From positions 7,585,072-7,649,071 of the forward strand of contig OW285189.1 in assembly GCA_935421135.1 (NCBI GenBank): a DNA stretch of 64,000 nucleotides, given 5' to 3'. The first letter of the stretch is position 1. Each line of letters starts with the position of its first letter. The notes beneath the pieces were generated by a model. That model searched no databases. It saw only the letters and a list, made by a program, of their open reading frames with translations, and had not been told where the DNA came from. Position numbers and translations under genes: made by a program. Below are positions 26,449 to 36,519 of this stretch, in pieces. Source of the stretch: Bugulina stolonifera. Taxonomy: Eukaryota > Bryozoa > Gymnolaemata > Cheilostomatida > Bugulidae.

Positions 26449-26596
26449 ATTCGTCAGCAGAGAGGAGTTTGAGTACGTAGAAATGGACACGGATAGCGCT
26501 TACATGGCCCTGAGTGCTCGTAGTATAGATGCGCTCATCCGAAAAGATAAAAATTTATCAGAAGAGGAAACCAAACGTATAGCTACACCCAGCTAA
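26449..26596 (+). pseudogene. Family-B (protein-primed type) DNA polymerase fragment, right-arm copy
   Basis: A good acceptor (TTTTATTTTCACAG, ending 26448) precedes an open segment of about 49 codons containing EYVEMDTDSAYMAL, then a charged stretch and a TAA stop. YxDTDS/MDTDS is motif C of family-B polymerases, where the two aspartates bind catalytic metal. The Ala-Tyr-Met-Ala context is like the polymerases of Polintons and related elements. The exonuclease domain, the TPR regions, and motifs A and B are absent, so it cannot be an active polymerase. Further open codons in another frame (TGLTYLYGKRKVAEDG) follow up to a GTGAGT at about 26648. The identical mirrored copy at 21560-21707 shows that the fragment was present before or when the palindrome formed. 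Confidence 0.7.
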
Positions 26597-27111
26597 AGAC
26601 CGGACTCACCTACCTCTATGGTAAGCGGAAGGTTGCAGAAGACGGGGTGAGTACGAGTCCTATAGAATGCTAGTACTGATTTCTCGGAGATGAGACTACT
26701 TCATTCGATAAATTGGAGAGTAAACGAACAGTGCAACATAACCCTTGTACATATACCCGTATATTTTTCTTCACATTCACTCTCTATTGTAAGGGGTCTC
26801 CGTCCTCAAAACGGAGGGTTTACCGGTTGTAACCTTAAAACCGAGCAATAAAACACTAGCTAATACATTAAAAACCATTTACCTCGCCAAACCAAAGGGG
26901 TAGACGGTACTAGTGCAACTTCCACTCATACTCACCCCTTATCAGTTCACATTTCTTCTATCGTCTTCATTCGTAGGTGGGGGGTGACATCGCACGCGCA
27001 CGATGCGCTCTCTCCCTATCGGAGTTTGCTACCCGGGGGAAAGTGGACGCGGTGGTCGAAGAAATTGGTGGGGAGTCAACGGCATCATCGTGGAGGCGGG
27101 TCTATTTGTAG

Positions 27112-27470
27112 GATGATGATGATGTTGATGATGATGATGATGATGATGATGAGAAGACAGCCATCCATTTATTCCATTTATCTATTTCTACCCCTCCGAG
27201 CGAGGATGTCGCCGGCGAACCACCTCGCGAGGTCTACGGTTTGAAGCGCGAAAGAGCCACCGCCTTCACTTTCCCTCGCCGCTCGTCACGGGGACGGGCG
27301 ATTTCCCTAGGGGAGGGTCCGGGGGAAACGAGGGTTAAGGCGCGAGTCTTTCATCGGAGGTCCGGGGGCGCTCGAACGGAGGAGCGCACGAGTGCGGTGT
27401 CACCCCGACCAGTTCAGTCTCAACAGTCCCCGGCGAAGAAATCATCCGGAAGCACCACCACCACCACTCG
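27112..27470 (+). pseudogene. Candidate exon: Asp-run plus basic Ser/Pro-rich segment (right arm)
   Basis: An acceptor TTTGTAG (ending 27111) opens a frame that starts with an Asp run encoded by a GAT microsatellite, continues STPPSEDVAGEPPREVYGL, and then becomes Arg/Ser/Lys-rich (FPRRSSRGRA, KKSSGSTTTTT) up to a GTAAGT donor at 27471. About 119 codons are open. The family is not recognised. Basic tails of this sort occur in nucleic-acid-binding or packaging proteins, but nothing specific can be claimed. It could equally be a chance frame in GC-rich DNA. Confidence 0.35.
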
Positions 27471-27483
27471 GTAAGTTTCTTAT

Positions 27484-28202
27484 AGTAGTATAGTCAGCGT
27501 CGTAAACTCTGCACGGGCACTCCGCACGGGCGTACCCTATCATTACTCCAACCCGTATTTTTCTTCGCTTCACCGTACTATTACTCTCAAACGTATTGAA
27601 ATTTAAAACAAATTCGTGTACCATTACCCTCGCTCACGTTTTTCATAGCCGGATATCATTACTCTAACCCGTATTTTCCTTCGCTTCACCCTACTCCAGC
27701 CGACGGTCCGCCCGCGAGGGCCGCGACGGGTCGTTGGGGCGGGAGAGCGGGGGAGGGGCGGGGGATGGGCGGGGGGGAGGGCGGCGTGGGGCCACGGCTG
27801 GACTCGCGAACGAGAACCGCCGCGAGGCGGAGGGCGAGGCGGAGGGGTTTGGGGTGGGGAGGGGTGGGGAGGGGCGGGGACGGGTGGAGGGAGGACGGGT
27901 GGGGTTCGCGGGGCGGGGGGGGCGCGCGCGTACGCGCGCGCCCCCTCGCCCGAGCCGTGGGACCGGGCGAGGGGTTTGCTCTTTAGACTGGGTTCTACGG
28001 AACAGCCGATGAGGTTTTTGAAACCCCACCCGCGATGGGGGGGAGTAGGTTCTAGGGCTTTGCACATAGAGTGAGGTTTAGGGGAGAGGAGGGGCGAGAG
28101 GACGGGTGGGGTGGTCGTCCACCCGGGGAGTTTTTGGATCTAGGGCTAATACGACGCGGAAAGGGCCGGGTGTCTGTGTAGATCTGCACTGACTATACTA
28201 CT
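27484..28202. repeat. Outer block of right arm bounded by inverted copies of the terminal motif
   Basis: Mirror of 19955-20672. AGTAGTATAGTCAG at 27484-27497 faces the terminal copy at 28189-28202. The block includes the GC-rich segment and the CG palindrome at 27918-27945. Confidence 0.7.
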
Positions 28203-28208
28203 ACAGGC
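28203..28208. repeat. Target site duplication, right copy (ACAGGC)
   Basis: Immediately follows the element's last base (…TACTACT) and matches 19949-19954 exactly. Confidence 0.8.
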
Positions 28209-28656
28209 TTACACTAATAAAACGTATTAATTCAAGTGGTGCAATCTAGTCGAGCAAGCATTTGGAACAAAAGTTAAAAATGGGGTCGGGTCATCGGTTC
28301 TGAGGTTCATTAGATCTGATGAGTGCTAGTCTTTTGAAAGTAGATTAAAAAGTGAAACTTCAGTTTCAGTTTCCACCCAAAGGAATAATTAAACATAATA
28401 TGGACAACTGGATTACAACTTAATTGTTGAGAGATGAATTAAGATTGTTGGTAATTTTACTATCTGGTACACCCAGCAGAACTATTAAGGCACTTACAGT
28501 ACTTGTGCGTGTCTATGTAGACTGTAGAGGTAGTGAAATATAACTTTATAAGTTTTATATCAACCAGGTAGCATGGTTTTTATATTGTGCCACAGCTCTG
28601 ATGTGAGCGGTTAGCTTCGGTTAAACCTTGTTGGTTGGACTATCTTATCTGATAGA

Positions 28657-28910
28657 TTGTAGGTACATCTACATGTACATATACCGTGTGCTATTCAACT
28701 AATAGACTGTATATCTACATGTACATATACTGTGTGCTATTCAACTAATAGACTGTATATCTACATGTACATATACCGTGTGCTATTCAACTAATAGACT
28801 GTATATCTACATGTACATATACCGTGTGCTATTCAACTAATAGACTGTATATCTACATGTACATGTACTATGTGCTATTCAACTAATAGACTGTATATGC
28901 ACCTATGCAC
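28657..28910. repeat. 46-bp minisatellite, about five copies
   Basis: Units start at 28686, 28732, 28778, 28824 and 28870 with GTGTGCTATTCAACTAATAG followed by ACTGTATATCTACATGTACA. The array is nearly homogeneous except for the last unit. Confidence 0.85.
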
Positions 28911-29141
28911 CATGTACTGTTTATCCAATACTGATAGTAAAACATTGACTACTTCAATATTTTGCTTACAGTTGTTAGTGCATAATAACAACAACCAAAG
29001 AAGATTTATAAGTGACCACTACATGGAATACTTGACAGTTGATGGCTTAATTTATATTATTCATTTCCTAAGTTAGAATTAATGCCACTCTTTGTCAGTC
29101 AATGTCCTTTGCTTTATCACATCTTACTCATCTATCATCAG

Positions 29142-29190
29142 GTACGAGGAAGACGCAGAGAGCTATGTGTACAACGCTCGCCTTGTCTAG
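29142..29190 (+). CDS. Possible terminal exon of an unidentified plus-strand gene
   Basis: A pyrimidine-rich acceptor (CTCATCTATCATCAG, ending 29141) is followed by an open segment reading YEEDAESYVYNARLV and a TAG stop. Composition is coding-like, but it is very short and no upstream exon was found between the palindrome and this point. If real, the rest of the gene would lie further upstream, possibly beyond the palindromic element. Confidence 0.25.
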
Positions 29191-29199
29191 TAATAATGC

Positions 29200-30800
29200 A
29201 CGTCATATCACATGTAAATTACACAAGTCACGTGCGTAAATTATGTAGCTGTTGGTAGGCCTACACTGTACAACGTAGTAGCAACACAGTTCAACTATTA
29301 TGTATAATGTGCATCAGTGTAGACCTGTATTAGGTATTACTGACTTATAGATGCTTGTAGAGGCGTTTATTAAATCTAATTATAACATAACCAGCCCTTT
29401 AGAAACCTAAAATTTTATTTAAACCACATCTATTGGTAACTTGGGGTTGACCATTTCAAGAATAGGCTATTATACCTGATACAGCATTGCATGAATAATA
29501 TATTCACACTGTAACAATGCAGTGTTTACAAACACAGGCCTATATTTATAGGGGTCTAAAATAGGTGCAGAAGTATAATTAAAAAACCGAATGCACTAGA
29601 CATAAAATACATATGGTGTAATAAATACAATCCTCTGTGGTGTAATAAATGCAATCCTCCATGGTATAAGTATAACATATAACTCAATTCAATGCATTAA
29701 ACTTATTAATATAACACATATTGACTTTGACAAATCTCACTTGCTAATATTATAAATGCTAATAAAGAGGAAGAGCTTTCAAGTCCGATTATAGGAATTA
29801 AAAATCTGGCAACTGAAACTCTATTGATCTAGACACGGCTTTTGGTTTTGATGTATTGGTTAGTTACAAGGGTATTAGGTAACTTGAGAGGATGGATGGA
29901 GTGGAGATTAGATAGTTGATTAGATTTATCAGAGTCCACTGATTGGATACTTTTGTCACTGCAAGTTATACTAAAGTTAACTGAAGGTGAAGCAGATTGA
30001 TGGTCAGCCAGTACAGAGTCTAGCTCTGTTGTAGAATGTGTATCTTCATTTCACAGCACTATATTTTATAACCCAGTTCTACTTTTCTTGCCACCCTATC
30101 AATTACCAATATTTTCAATCAATTATTCATTTTGGAGGACTGACTCAATTCAAAATTTTATGAGATAACTTCAAAAATATTAGATTTCCAAGCACCTATC
30201 AGTATGATGTAACATTTTGACACTAGAGTACACAATAACAGCCACTTTAGACTTGGCCCATACACATGTACACGTATATGTAGTCTACTTATAAACCATG
30301 CAGTTGGAACGGTTTCTCTATAAACGTATAGAACTGAAACTCTCAGGTTAGCTAAGAATGTGTTGGCTGAGATTTGAAATTGTTTTTATGGTACAATGTA
30401 TATGTTAGTACATGATTGTACAAGTACATACATGTGTATGTACACTCTGTATAGTACATACATGTATAATTGTACAGGTATATCAACTGAATGATTAGAT
30501 ACGCCCCTGACTGCATGTATATACTAATCAGAGGCTTGTTTGAGAGGTGGAAGCATTTGAATGTATCATCAGCATCTCCGACAACCATAAATATTAATTC
30601 TGGTTATATTAGACAGTAATCTCTATGTGATCCATTAGCATAGTCAGGCTGTTTAAACAGCAAATAAATATTGATCAGTAACTTATCAGATGACTTTTGG
30701 AAAAATATTTTGTGGTGGATGTCTAGTGAGTTGAGGGAGGTAAAGGGAAGAGATGTGGACAAATGGAGAGAGAACAAGCAGAGAATTGAGTTGCAATCTG
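29200..30800. other. AT-rich intergenic DNA
   Basis: No gene, RNA gene or clear repeat was found apart from short ACATGTA-type motifs around 30240-30480. Confidence 0.5.
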
Positions 30801-30814
30801 AGAGAGGCGTCTTA

Positions 30815-30935
30815 GAGGTTTTCCTCGGAGCAGTGCGGTTTTGAACCACCAACCTCTTAACTCCATCTACATGTAGAAGAAGACTGAAGCCACTACCATT
30901 ACGACCACTACACCAACCCCAAAGAGACAAGCATT
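30815..30935 (-). mobile_element. tRNA-derived SINE-like element
   Basis: On the minus strand TGGTGTAGTGG (30914-30904) matches an A box and GGTTCAAAACC (30847-30837) matches a B box, about 57 bp apart. This is the spacing of an internal RNA polymerase III promoter, slightly long because of an inserted ACATGTAGATGG. The sequence does not fold as an intact tRNA by eye, so a SINE head or tRNA pseudogene fits better than a tRNA gene. I could not define the tail or a target duplication. Confidence 0.45.
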
Positions 30936-31345
30936 GATTAAATAATGACAAGACGGTAAGTAGCTGGGAAGGAGATGAAGTGGGAGAGGGGGAGGTAGAA
31001 AGGAAGATGGGGGTGGGAAACAGAAAGGAAATGACAGACACAGTGCAGAGGACATGAATAGAGTGAGAGATGAGGGTAGAAGACAAAAGGTAGTGGTGAA
31101 AGAGTGGTGAAAGAAGTATATGCAGAGGTATAAAATTCTAAATTCAATAACTCGAATGTTGATAGGATATTGGGTGCTGCGTGACTGAAATTGGGCCATG
31201 ATGTCATTGCCAACCGTTTTGTGAGGGTTGGGCCAATTTTGTCCCATAATAACAGAGCTGAATATATTGACGCAATAGTGGTTTAATGTTAGGCCTAACA
31301 TTACTCATTGCTTAGGAAGTTCATATTCCTGAGTCATACGGTTGC

Positions 31346-31410
31346 AGATTTTTGCTGTTGATACTGCTGCAGATTGCTGCTGTTGATACTGCTGCAGATT
31401 GCTGTTGTTA
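31346..31410. repeat. Short tandem repeat (GCTGTTGATACTGCTGCAGATT)n
   Basis: Two full copies and one degenerate copy of a 27-bp unit built on TGTTGATACTGCTGCAGATTG. No function is visible. Confidence 0.6.
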
Positions 31411-32462
31411 ATACTAGTAAATCAAGGCATTGAGGTTTTTACCATATTCGATTATTATTTTGATTAAATTCATCTGGAGCAATAAAGAAAGAAATTTCAC
31501 ATCTCCACTAGAGTTGTTAATGAATGGAGATTAATGAGTAGATTGCACTCTGTCTGGTAACCAGGTATCAAGAATTTATTACTCTTTTATGCTAAATTTG
31601 ATTATTTCACATTGCCGTCTGTCTTTGTGTGAGATCTATGCAGTAACGTAGAGGTAAATAACGTTATAACAGTCAGATATAGATAGATGTTTGAGATCAA
31701 TTTACAGTTTCCCCGGTTGTTAATGGATCACGCTAGCACTGCTACAGAATGCCATATCAGATTCACTGTTCATCTACTAAAAGCCTGATCACTGATTTCA
31801 ATCTGAACCATGGAAATTTTTAGAATCAGCATAAATTGGCATAGAAATTCCAATGCAATATATAATGAGCTTATGTAGGGTTTGTCCATCTGAAATATGA
31901 ACATAATTGCTAGCGTAATTGCTTTTAAGTTCTTGTGAATCCACATAACCTAGTACTGGTCACACACCTATAATTACTGTGTAGATGACACATTATTTCA
32001 CAAGTCTGCAGAGATTCCAAATGACTGAACGGCTACTAAACTTTACATAGTTGATGCTACTGCAATAAAGTCCTACAAGTTTCGAACAAAATTGATTATA
32101 GCACAAAATAATTTCAACAGATGAATTCACAGTAACAATGTGCAGTGTTTGAAAGAGGGATTTGCCATATACATGTACATGTATATCACCCTGTTTTCCA
32201 TTTTACTAGTAATTTAGCTGTGCCATTGTTGTTCTAGAAGCAAAGTGTGCTATGGAGACAGGTTGCTGCCAGGTGCTCCCTTAATTTAAACAGTAATAAT
32301 TCCTTATAGGTAAACGTTAAGCTCTGCTGAGCATGCCGAGTATATCGTTATGCCGAAGGTAAATGACACTGCAGTTAAATCTCATACGTACCTACCTGCG
32401 TGATAAATGTATACACGGTAATTATATGTATCCCCAAGGAGGCGTGTCTGATTAGTAATGGC

Positions 32463-32926
32463 TTAGTAATCACTTAGTATTTCCATATGCATAGCTCTGT
32501 CAATCACTTGGTTTAGTGATCTGCCTCTATTAACATCCATTCTCACCAGCTCTAACCAGGCATTATAGTTCTTCACTAGATCATCGTTAGTCCTAACTTT
32601 ACTCAAACCTATAATATACTTCATCATCTCACCACCAGGGTGTATGTGGCACATGTAGAACTGACTCGACTAGCTGAGTTCCCTAAGTTCTCTCGTAGAG
32701 AATCCATAAGACAAGAACGACACAGGAGCTGGCAACTATGACTGAGAGGCTTACAGAGGAAGTTATTTGGGACACCAGAAAGGTAAAACTCTCGTGGCAT
32801 GCCATACATTTCATAAAATTCCAAGAACTTTGCAATGTTGTTTTCATACAAAGTTCTAAATATAATCACCAAATTATATTGTGCTTGTACATAATATAGA
32901 ATGCCATTGTAGGTACATGTATACAT
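32463..32926 (-). pseudogene. Coding-like segment with a frame break, unidentified
   Basis: Two overlapping minus-strand frames look like protein. The upstream one (32926 to about 32640) includes FRTLYENNIAKFLEFYEMYG and REFYLSGVPNNF. The downstream one (about 32690-32463) includes CHIHPGGEMMKYIIGLSKV and LVKNYNAWLELVRMDVNRG and ends in TAA. They are in different phases with no in-phase GT-AG intron that I could find, so this may be a frameshifted gene fragment, or two exons with a junction I missed. I do not recognise the family. Confidence 0.3.
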
Positions 32927-33535
32927 TTTTGTTCATGCAATCCATGTGCAGATAAAAATTCTATAGCATGATATCTTATATCGTATATGTAAGCTATCGA
33001 ATAGATTGGAACATGCATCTGACTGTATAATAACAAACGCTGGTAGCAATTAACACTGCACCATTCTCTAAACGGAACTATCTCTGATACACTATATATT
33101 ATGCATAGCCTCTAACTCAGACTATTCTTGGCAAGCAAATCTTTGTATTTCCATTCTAGGTTTATTAATAGTTGTAAATATGGTTTATGCTAATAGAACA
33201 ACTAACAAGGTGGACGTGGAATATCTAATTTACACAGTATGACACCTATGTTACAGGTAGAATATATGTGACACTGATATAATATTATTAATTGGTCATT
33301 ACCAGCTGGTAGAGTATAGAATAGGATGTACCAAACAGTAAGACTATGTGTATGCCAACAATTCTCTGGGCGGATACTGATTAATTTCAAAGCCACACAG
33401 AAATAGTATATTTATGTATGTTTGTTATATAATTGTGGTTATGAACAGTAAAAGCATATCAAATTCAGATTAGCATTGATTAACAATCTACCAAAATGTC
33501 ACATTGCAAGTAATTTGATTCCTTCTACATTACAG

Positions 33536-34939
33536 TCATTTTCTCTGAAGAAGCTGGATAATGTCTGCAAGCCCCCCTGTATTATCAAGCTAACTACTAA
33601 TAGCAGAACTCGTGACAATGGGCTTCCGTCCGAACTGACAGCAAGTGAAGGAATATTGATGCATTCAATTGTCAGTCACAAACGAATAATCTGCCAATGT
33701 GCAAAGTCAGCTGACTTAGAGAAGTGTCCTGACAACGAATCAAAAAAGTTCTCGATGCCCATTAATTATGACGGCTTAGTCGAGTTATTATCAGAAAATG
33801 GTGAAGCTTCGCGACCTTTAAACTTTATTTCTCAAGTAGCCGAGATAGCACCAGAAAAGGTTCTAATTAGATCTCGAATTGAAGCATTATTGGAAGTTAC
33901 AGACAAAGGTTCAGTAAGAACTTTAGAGCGAGGGACTGTTCTCACTGTAAAGGGGACGGCAAGAGTCACTTCTCGACAAAACTCACAAACTTACCTGCAC
34001 TGTATTGACAAAGATGGTTTCTATATTTACCTTAACTACAGCACCAAAGGTGTGTTTAGTCCCTTTGCCGGCCCAAAAAACATTTCTGGAGTTCACACTA
34101 TTGAATCGATTGTTAGGCGGTTCCGTCTTCCTTGTACAGTCAGAGTAGTATCTGGAAAGATTCCACGAGAGGCATGTGATGAAGAGCGACCTGGAGTGTT
34201 CAGATTGCTGCAGTTACGTAAAGAAAAGATGGTTATGCTGTCTCCTCTATCTGCAAAGCAGGTGCTAATCCCAGTTTCTCTAAAAGCCGACGTATCGTTC
34301 TATAAGCCCGCCAATATGCAGGAGCTGAGCACACATTTCATATTTCGACAAATCCTGGACTCCTGCACAAATAAAGTGAGAGAGTATCTTAGGACAATAC
34401 ATGTGATAGTGAGTAGAAGCTCGGCAAAGTGCCAACAAGTTGTCGAAGATGAGGAAGAGAATTTATTTAACGACGTTGACGAAATTTATCCGTATATCCG
34501 ACGAGGTGGAATACCACCGAGAATGATGAGGGCAAAATCCTTGGACAATGAGATCCTCACAGCAAATGGTATCAGTGGCATTGTATACAATCGAAGCAGT
34601 TCTCAACCAATAATAAGCACCCGAGAGCGATCAGGTTCGCTAGCCGTTTCGCAACTACTAAAGACACATACCGTGTCATCATCGAAAACTGAAACAACGT
34701 TTCAATTCAGGAGCACATTCGATAGCTTGACTCTTGGCAAAACTGATGTCCTACGTCAATTTATACAGAAGTATACCAGCAAGGAATCTCTGCAGACTCC
34801 CTCTAGTCAAGAGCAATCTGCAGCTGATTTCTCCGATGACGACATTTACTTCACACTTGACAAGAACAGCTCACACAACCCAAACAGCGTTAAGGACATA
34901 TTATCTATACAAAGTGACAGTATGACTAATAGAGGTTAA
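33536..34939 (+). CDS. Tandem CABIT-domain protein (THEMIS/GAREM-like), 3' terminal exon
   Basis: The open frame has no ATG near its 5' end. A strong acceptor (TTCCTTCTACATTACAG, ending 33535) suggests that this is the last exon and that upstream exons carry the start. The exon encodes 467 codons plus stop. Residues about 1-170 form one CABIT module (SLKKLDNVCKPPCIIKL at the start, a conserved Pro-Cys; later VLIRSRIEALLEV and GTVLTVKGTARV). A second begins VHTIESIVRRFRLPCTVRVV at about 180-280. The LPCxV/PPCII cysteines are the hallmark of CABIT. Then come an acidic stretch, DEIYPYIRRGGIPPR with possible phosphotyrosine and proline ligands, and a Ser/Thr-rich disordered tail. In vertebrates THEMIS and GAREM are cytosolic signalling adaptors that bind GRB2 and regulate receptor signalling through SHP phosphatases or ERK. 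A similar adaptor role here is inferred. Confidence 0.75.
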   Translation, partial: SFSLKKLDNVCKPPCIIKLTTNSRTRDNGLPSELTASEGILMHSIVSHKRIICQCAKSADLEKCPDNESKKFSMPINYDGLVELLSENGEASRPLNFISQVAEIAPEKVLIRSRIEALLEVTDKGSVRTLERGTVLTVKGTARVTSRQNSQTYLHCIDKDGFYIYLNYSTKGVFSPFAGPKNISGVHTIESIVRRFRLPCTVRVVSGKIPREACDEERPGVFRLLQLRKEKMVMLSPLSAKQVLIPVSLKADVSFYKPANMQELSTHFIFRQILDSCTNKVREYLRTIHVIVSRSSAKCQQVVEDEEENLFNDVDEIYPYIRRGGIPPRMMRAKSLDNEILTANGISGIVYNRSSSQPIISTRERSGSLAVSQLLKTHTVSSSKTETTFQFRSTFDSLTLGKTDVLRQFIQKYTSKESLQTPSSQEQSAADFSDDDIYFTLDKNSSHNPNSVKDILSIQSDSMTNRG

Positions 34940-34944
34940 GTCAG

Positions 34945-36180
34945 CCGTATTAAACTCATATCTCAGCATCGCATTCAAATTGCGAATGTATTTTTATACT
35001 GGTCAGAGATGATAACTGATCAAAGTGTACGAATCAATTAAGCATGTCTTATTGCACTCACTCTATCTCAGATTACCGAATATGTAAAATGTTATCGCAT
35101 TTTTATATTTCCATTTTTAGCTTCCATATGCTACCATTCATTAGGTGCGTTGACAAGGCCTAATCTGTGCAGTGTTCTTAGGTCCAACATATTGTATTAT
35201 TTATACATGTCTAGTCCAAAGTCATAATTATAACTTAGAGTACTTCTATATATGTTTGTAATATTATTTATGTCACAAGTTTGAAGCGTATAAGCAATCA
35301 TACAGATGTGAAAATATTAAACCATTACCTATATGTATGTCAAGTGCAGTATCTATATTTATATCCCACAATTCAATGTTATTACTCTGAAATACATGTG
35401 CTTGTTTAGTTTGCTAAGAGTCACTCTACCTTTTATTGGTATTTGTTGGCATAACTTACCATGCCTGACTATGAACCACAATGTAAGTATCGTGTAAGTA
35501 CAGCACTAAAGTGAAATAAGAGGCTAGTGAGTTTGACGTTATATATTCTCTCCAAGAGTTAGTAGATTTACAGTGAAGCAATGTGCAAGCGTCTAAAACA
35601 TCTAAGAAGCAAAGCTGTAGTCTAAAGTAATAAGAAAAAAATACAAAATCTGTGCACATTAGTAGGTGAAATAGTTTAGTCTCTTAGGAACTAGTAGAGC
35701 ATGTCTAGCCTCAGAACTAGCACCCATTTGACCAAAACAGTGACTGATTAATGATCTGTGATAAATTGATAAACTAATTTACAAAGTTAATTAATCATGG
35801 ATTAGATGTGAGGAAAGAAAGTTAATTAATCACGGATTAAACGTGAGGAAAGAAAAGTGAAAATAAAGACCACTAACGAGAGATCAAAAAATACATAGCA
35901 CCTTCTTCAGTGATTGATTCTCATGTCCAACTAAGTGTAAAATGAAAAAAAAATATTTAAATTAGCAATATAAAACTAAATCTCTACAAGACTAAAGATA
36001 ATGTTAGACAATATAAAGCAAGATAATGTATATTCGGGTTTGGCGGAGTACATACAGGTGTTTTAAACTAGAGCAGCATTATACTGCGTTGAGCTGTCCC
36101 ACATCCAAGTATAGAATAATAATAATACAATATATTAATTTAGAGGAATACAGGTTTCAACAAAACACTAATTATATGTA
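34945..36180. other. AT-rich DNA between convergent genes
   Basis: This holds the 3' flank of the CABIT exon and of the lectin gene's distal alternative exon. A small direct repeat (GTTAATTAATCA-GGATTA-A-GTGAGGAAAGAAA) lies at about 35785-35858. No gene was seen. Confidence 0.5.
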
Positions 36181-36185
36181 ACATA

Positions 36186-36436
36186 TTACAGGTAGGTAGA
36201 TATCTCGCACACGAATGGTGTAGTATTCCAGCAATAACTATCAGCCCATCCGCCAAAGTTATCCATGTCCCAGGTTTGGAAGGCGAGACATCTACGACCC
36301 ATTCCACGTGGATTACTTGACAGCCAGAATGTATCTCCTAGGTCCAGAGGTGCTCGGTTGCTTATCCATTTGAATACTCCGTCGGCACCATAGTCGAATC
36401 CACCAATGTGGAGGTACTTGTCATCAAATCTGGCTT
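36186..36436 (-). CDS. Alternative 3' terminal exon encoding the second half of a C-type lectin domain
   Basis: After an acceptor (TTTTGTGTCCGCAG) the frame reads EARFDDKYLHIGGF, VFKWISNRAPLDLGDTFW, RRCLAF, GGWADSYCWNTTPFVCEI, then a stop. This is the C-terminal half of a C-type lectin-like domain with its three late cysteines. It needs one base from the preceding exon (phase 1), which is what the exon at 41044-40853 supplies. It is homologous to the start of the exon at 40313-39802 (GDDRYMSTGGY against FDDKYLHIGGF; WKWVG against FKWIS). I therefore read it as a mutually exclusive alternative last exon, giving a 654-aa isoform without the Ala/Lys-rich tail. It could instead belong to a separate lectin gene with unseen 5' exons, but no such exons appear in 36.5-39.8 kb. 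Confidence 0.65.
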
Positions 36437-36473
36437 CTGCGGACACAAAAGTAATGCTTGCTAATACACCAGG

Positions 36474-36511
36474 CAAACAAACAAACAAACAAACAAACAA
36501 ACAAACAAATA
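36474..36511. repeat. (CAAA)n microsatellite
   Basis: About nine tandem CAAA units just upstream of the distal lectin exon, in the intron. Confidence 0.9.
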
Positions 36512-36519
36512 ACAAACTA

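Larger units (their letters stand above)
19955..28202. mobile_element. Giant palindromic (fold-back) Polinton/Maverick-like element
   Basis: The whole 8.2-kb segment is an inverted repeat. The left arm is 19955-24168, the spacer 24169-24174 and the right arm 24175-28202. It starts AGTAGTATAGTCAGTGCAG and ends with the reverse complement, so the termini are AG...CT. It is flanked by the 6-bp duplication ACAGGC. Polintons have 6-bp duplications, AG termini, long inverted repeats and a protein-primed family-B polymerase. Each arm keeps a polymerase fragment with motif DTDS, so both structure and coding remnant point to that group. Observed arm differences are few: single-base changes at 20036/28121, at 21074 or nearby against its mirror, and one Ala/Thr change in a mirrored exon, plus a one-base homopolymer indel and about 156 bp of array length. 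No integrase, capsid, ATPase or protease gene is visible. An assembly artefact remains possible, although the clean duplication argues against it. Confidence 0.8.

Noticed and set aside
30604..31301. Three overlapping Ser/Phe-rich open frames on the minus strand
   Set aside because: They are readings of a purine-rich tract and a SINE-like segment, with no domain or splice support.
33476..33535. 5' extension of the CABIT frame to a TTG codon
   Set aside because: There is no ATG, and a strong acceptor at 33535 better explains the start of coding sequence.
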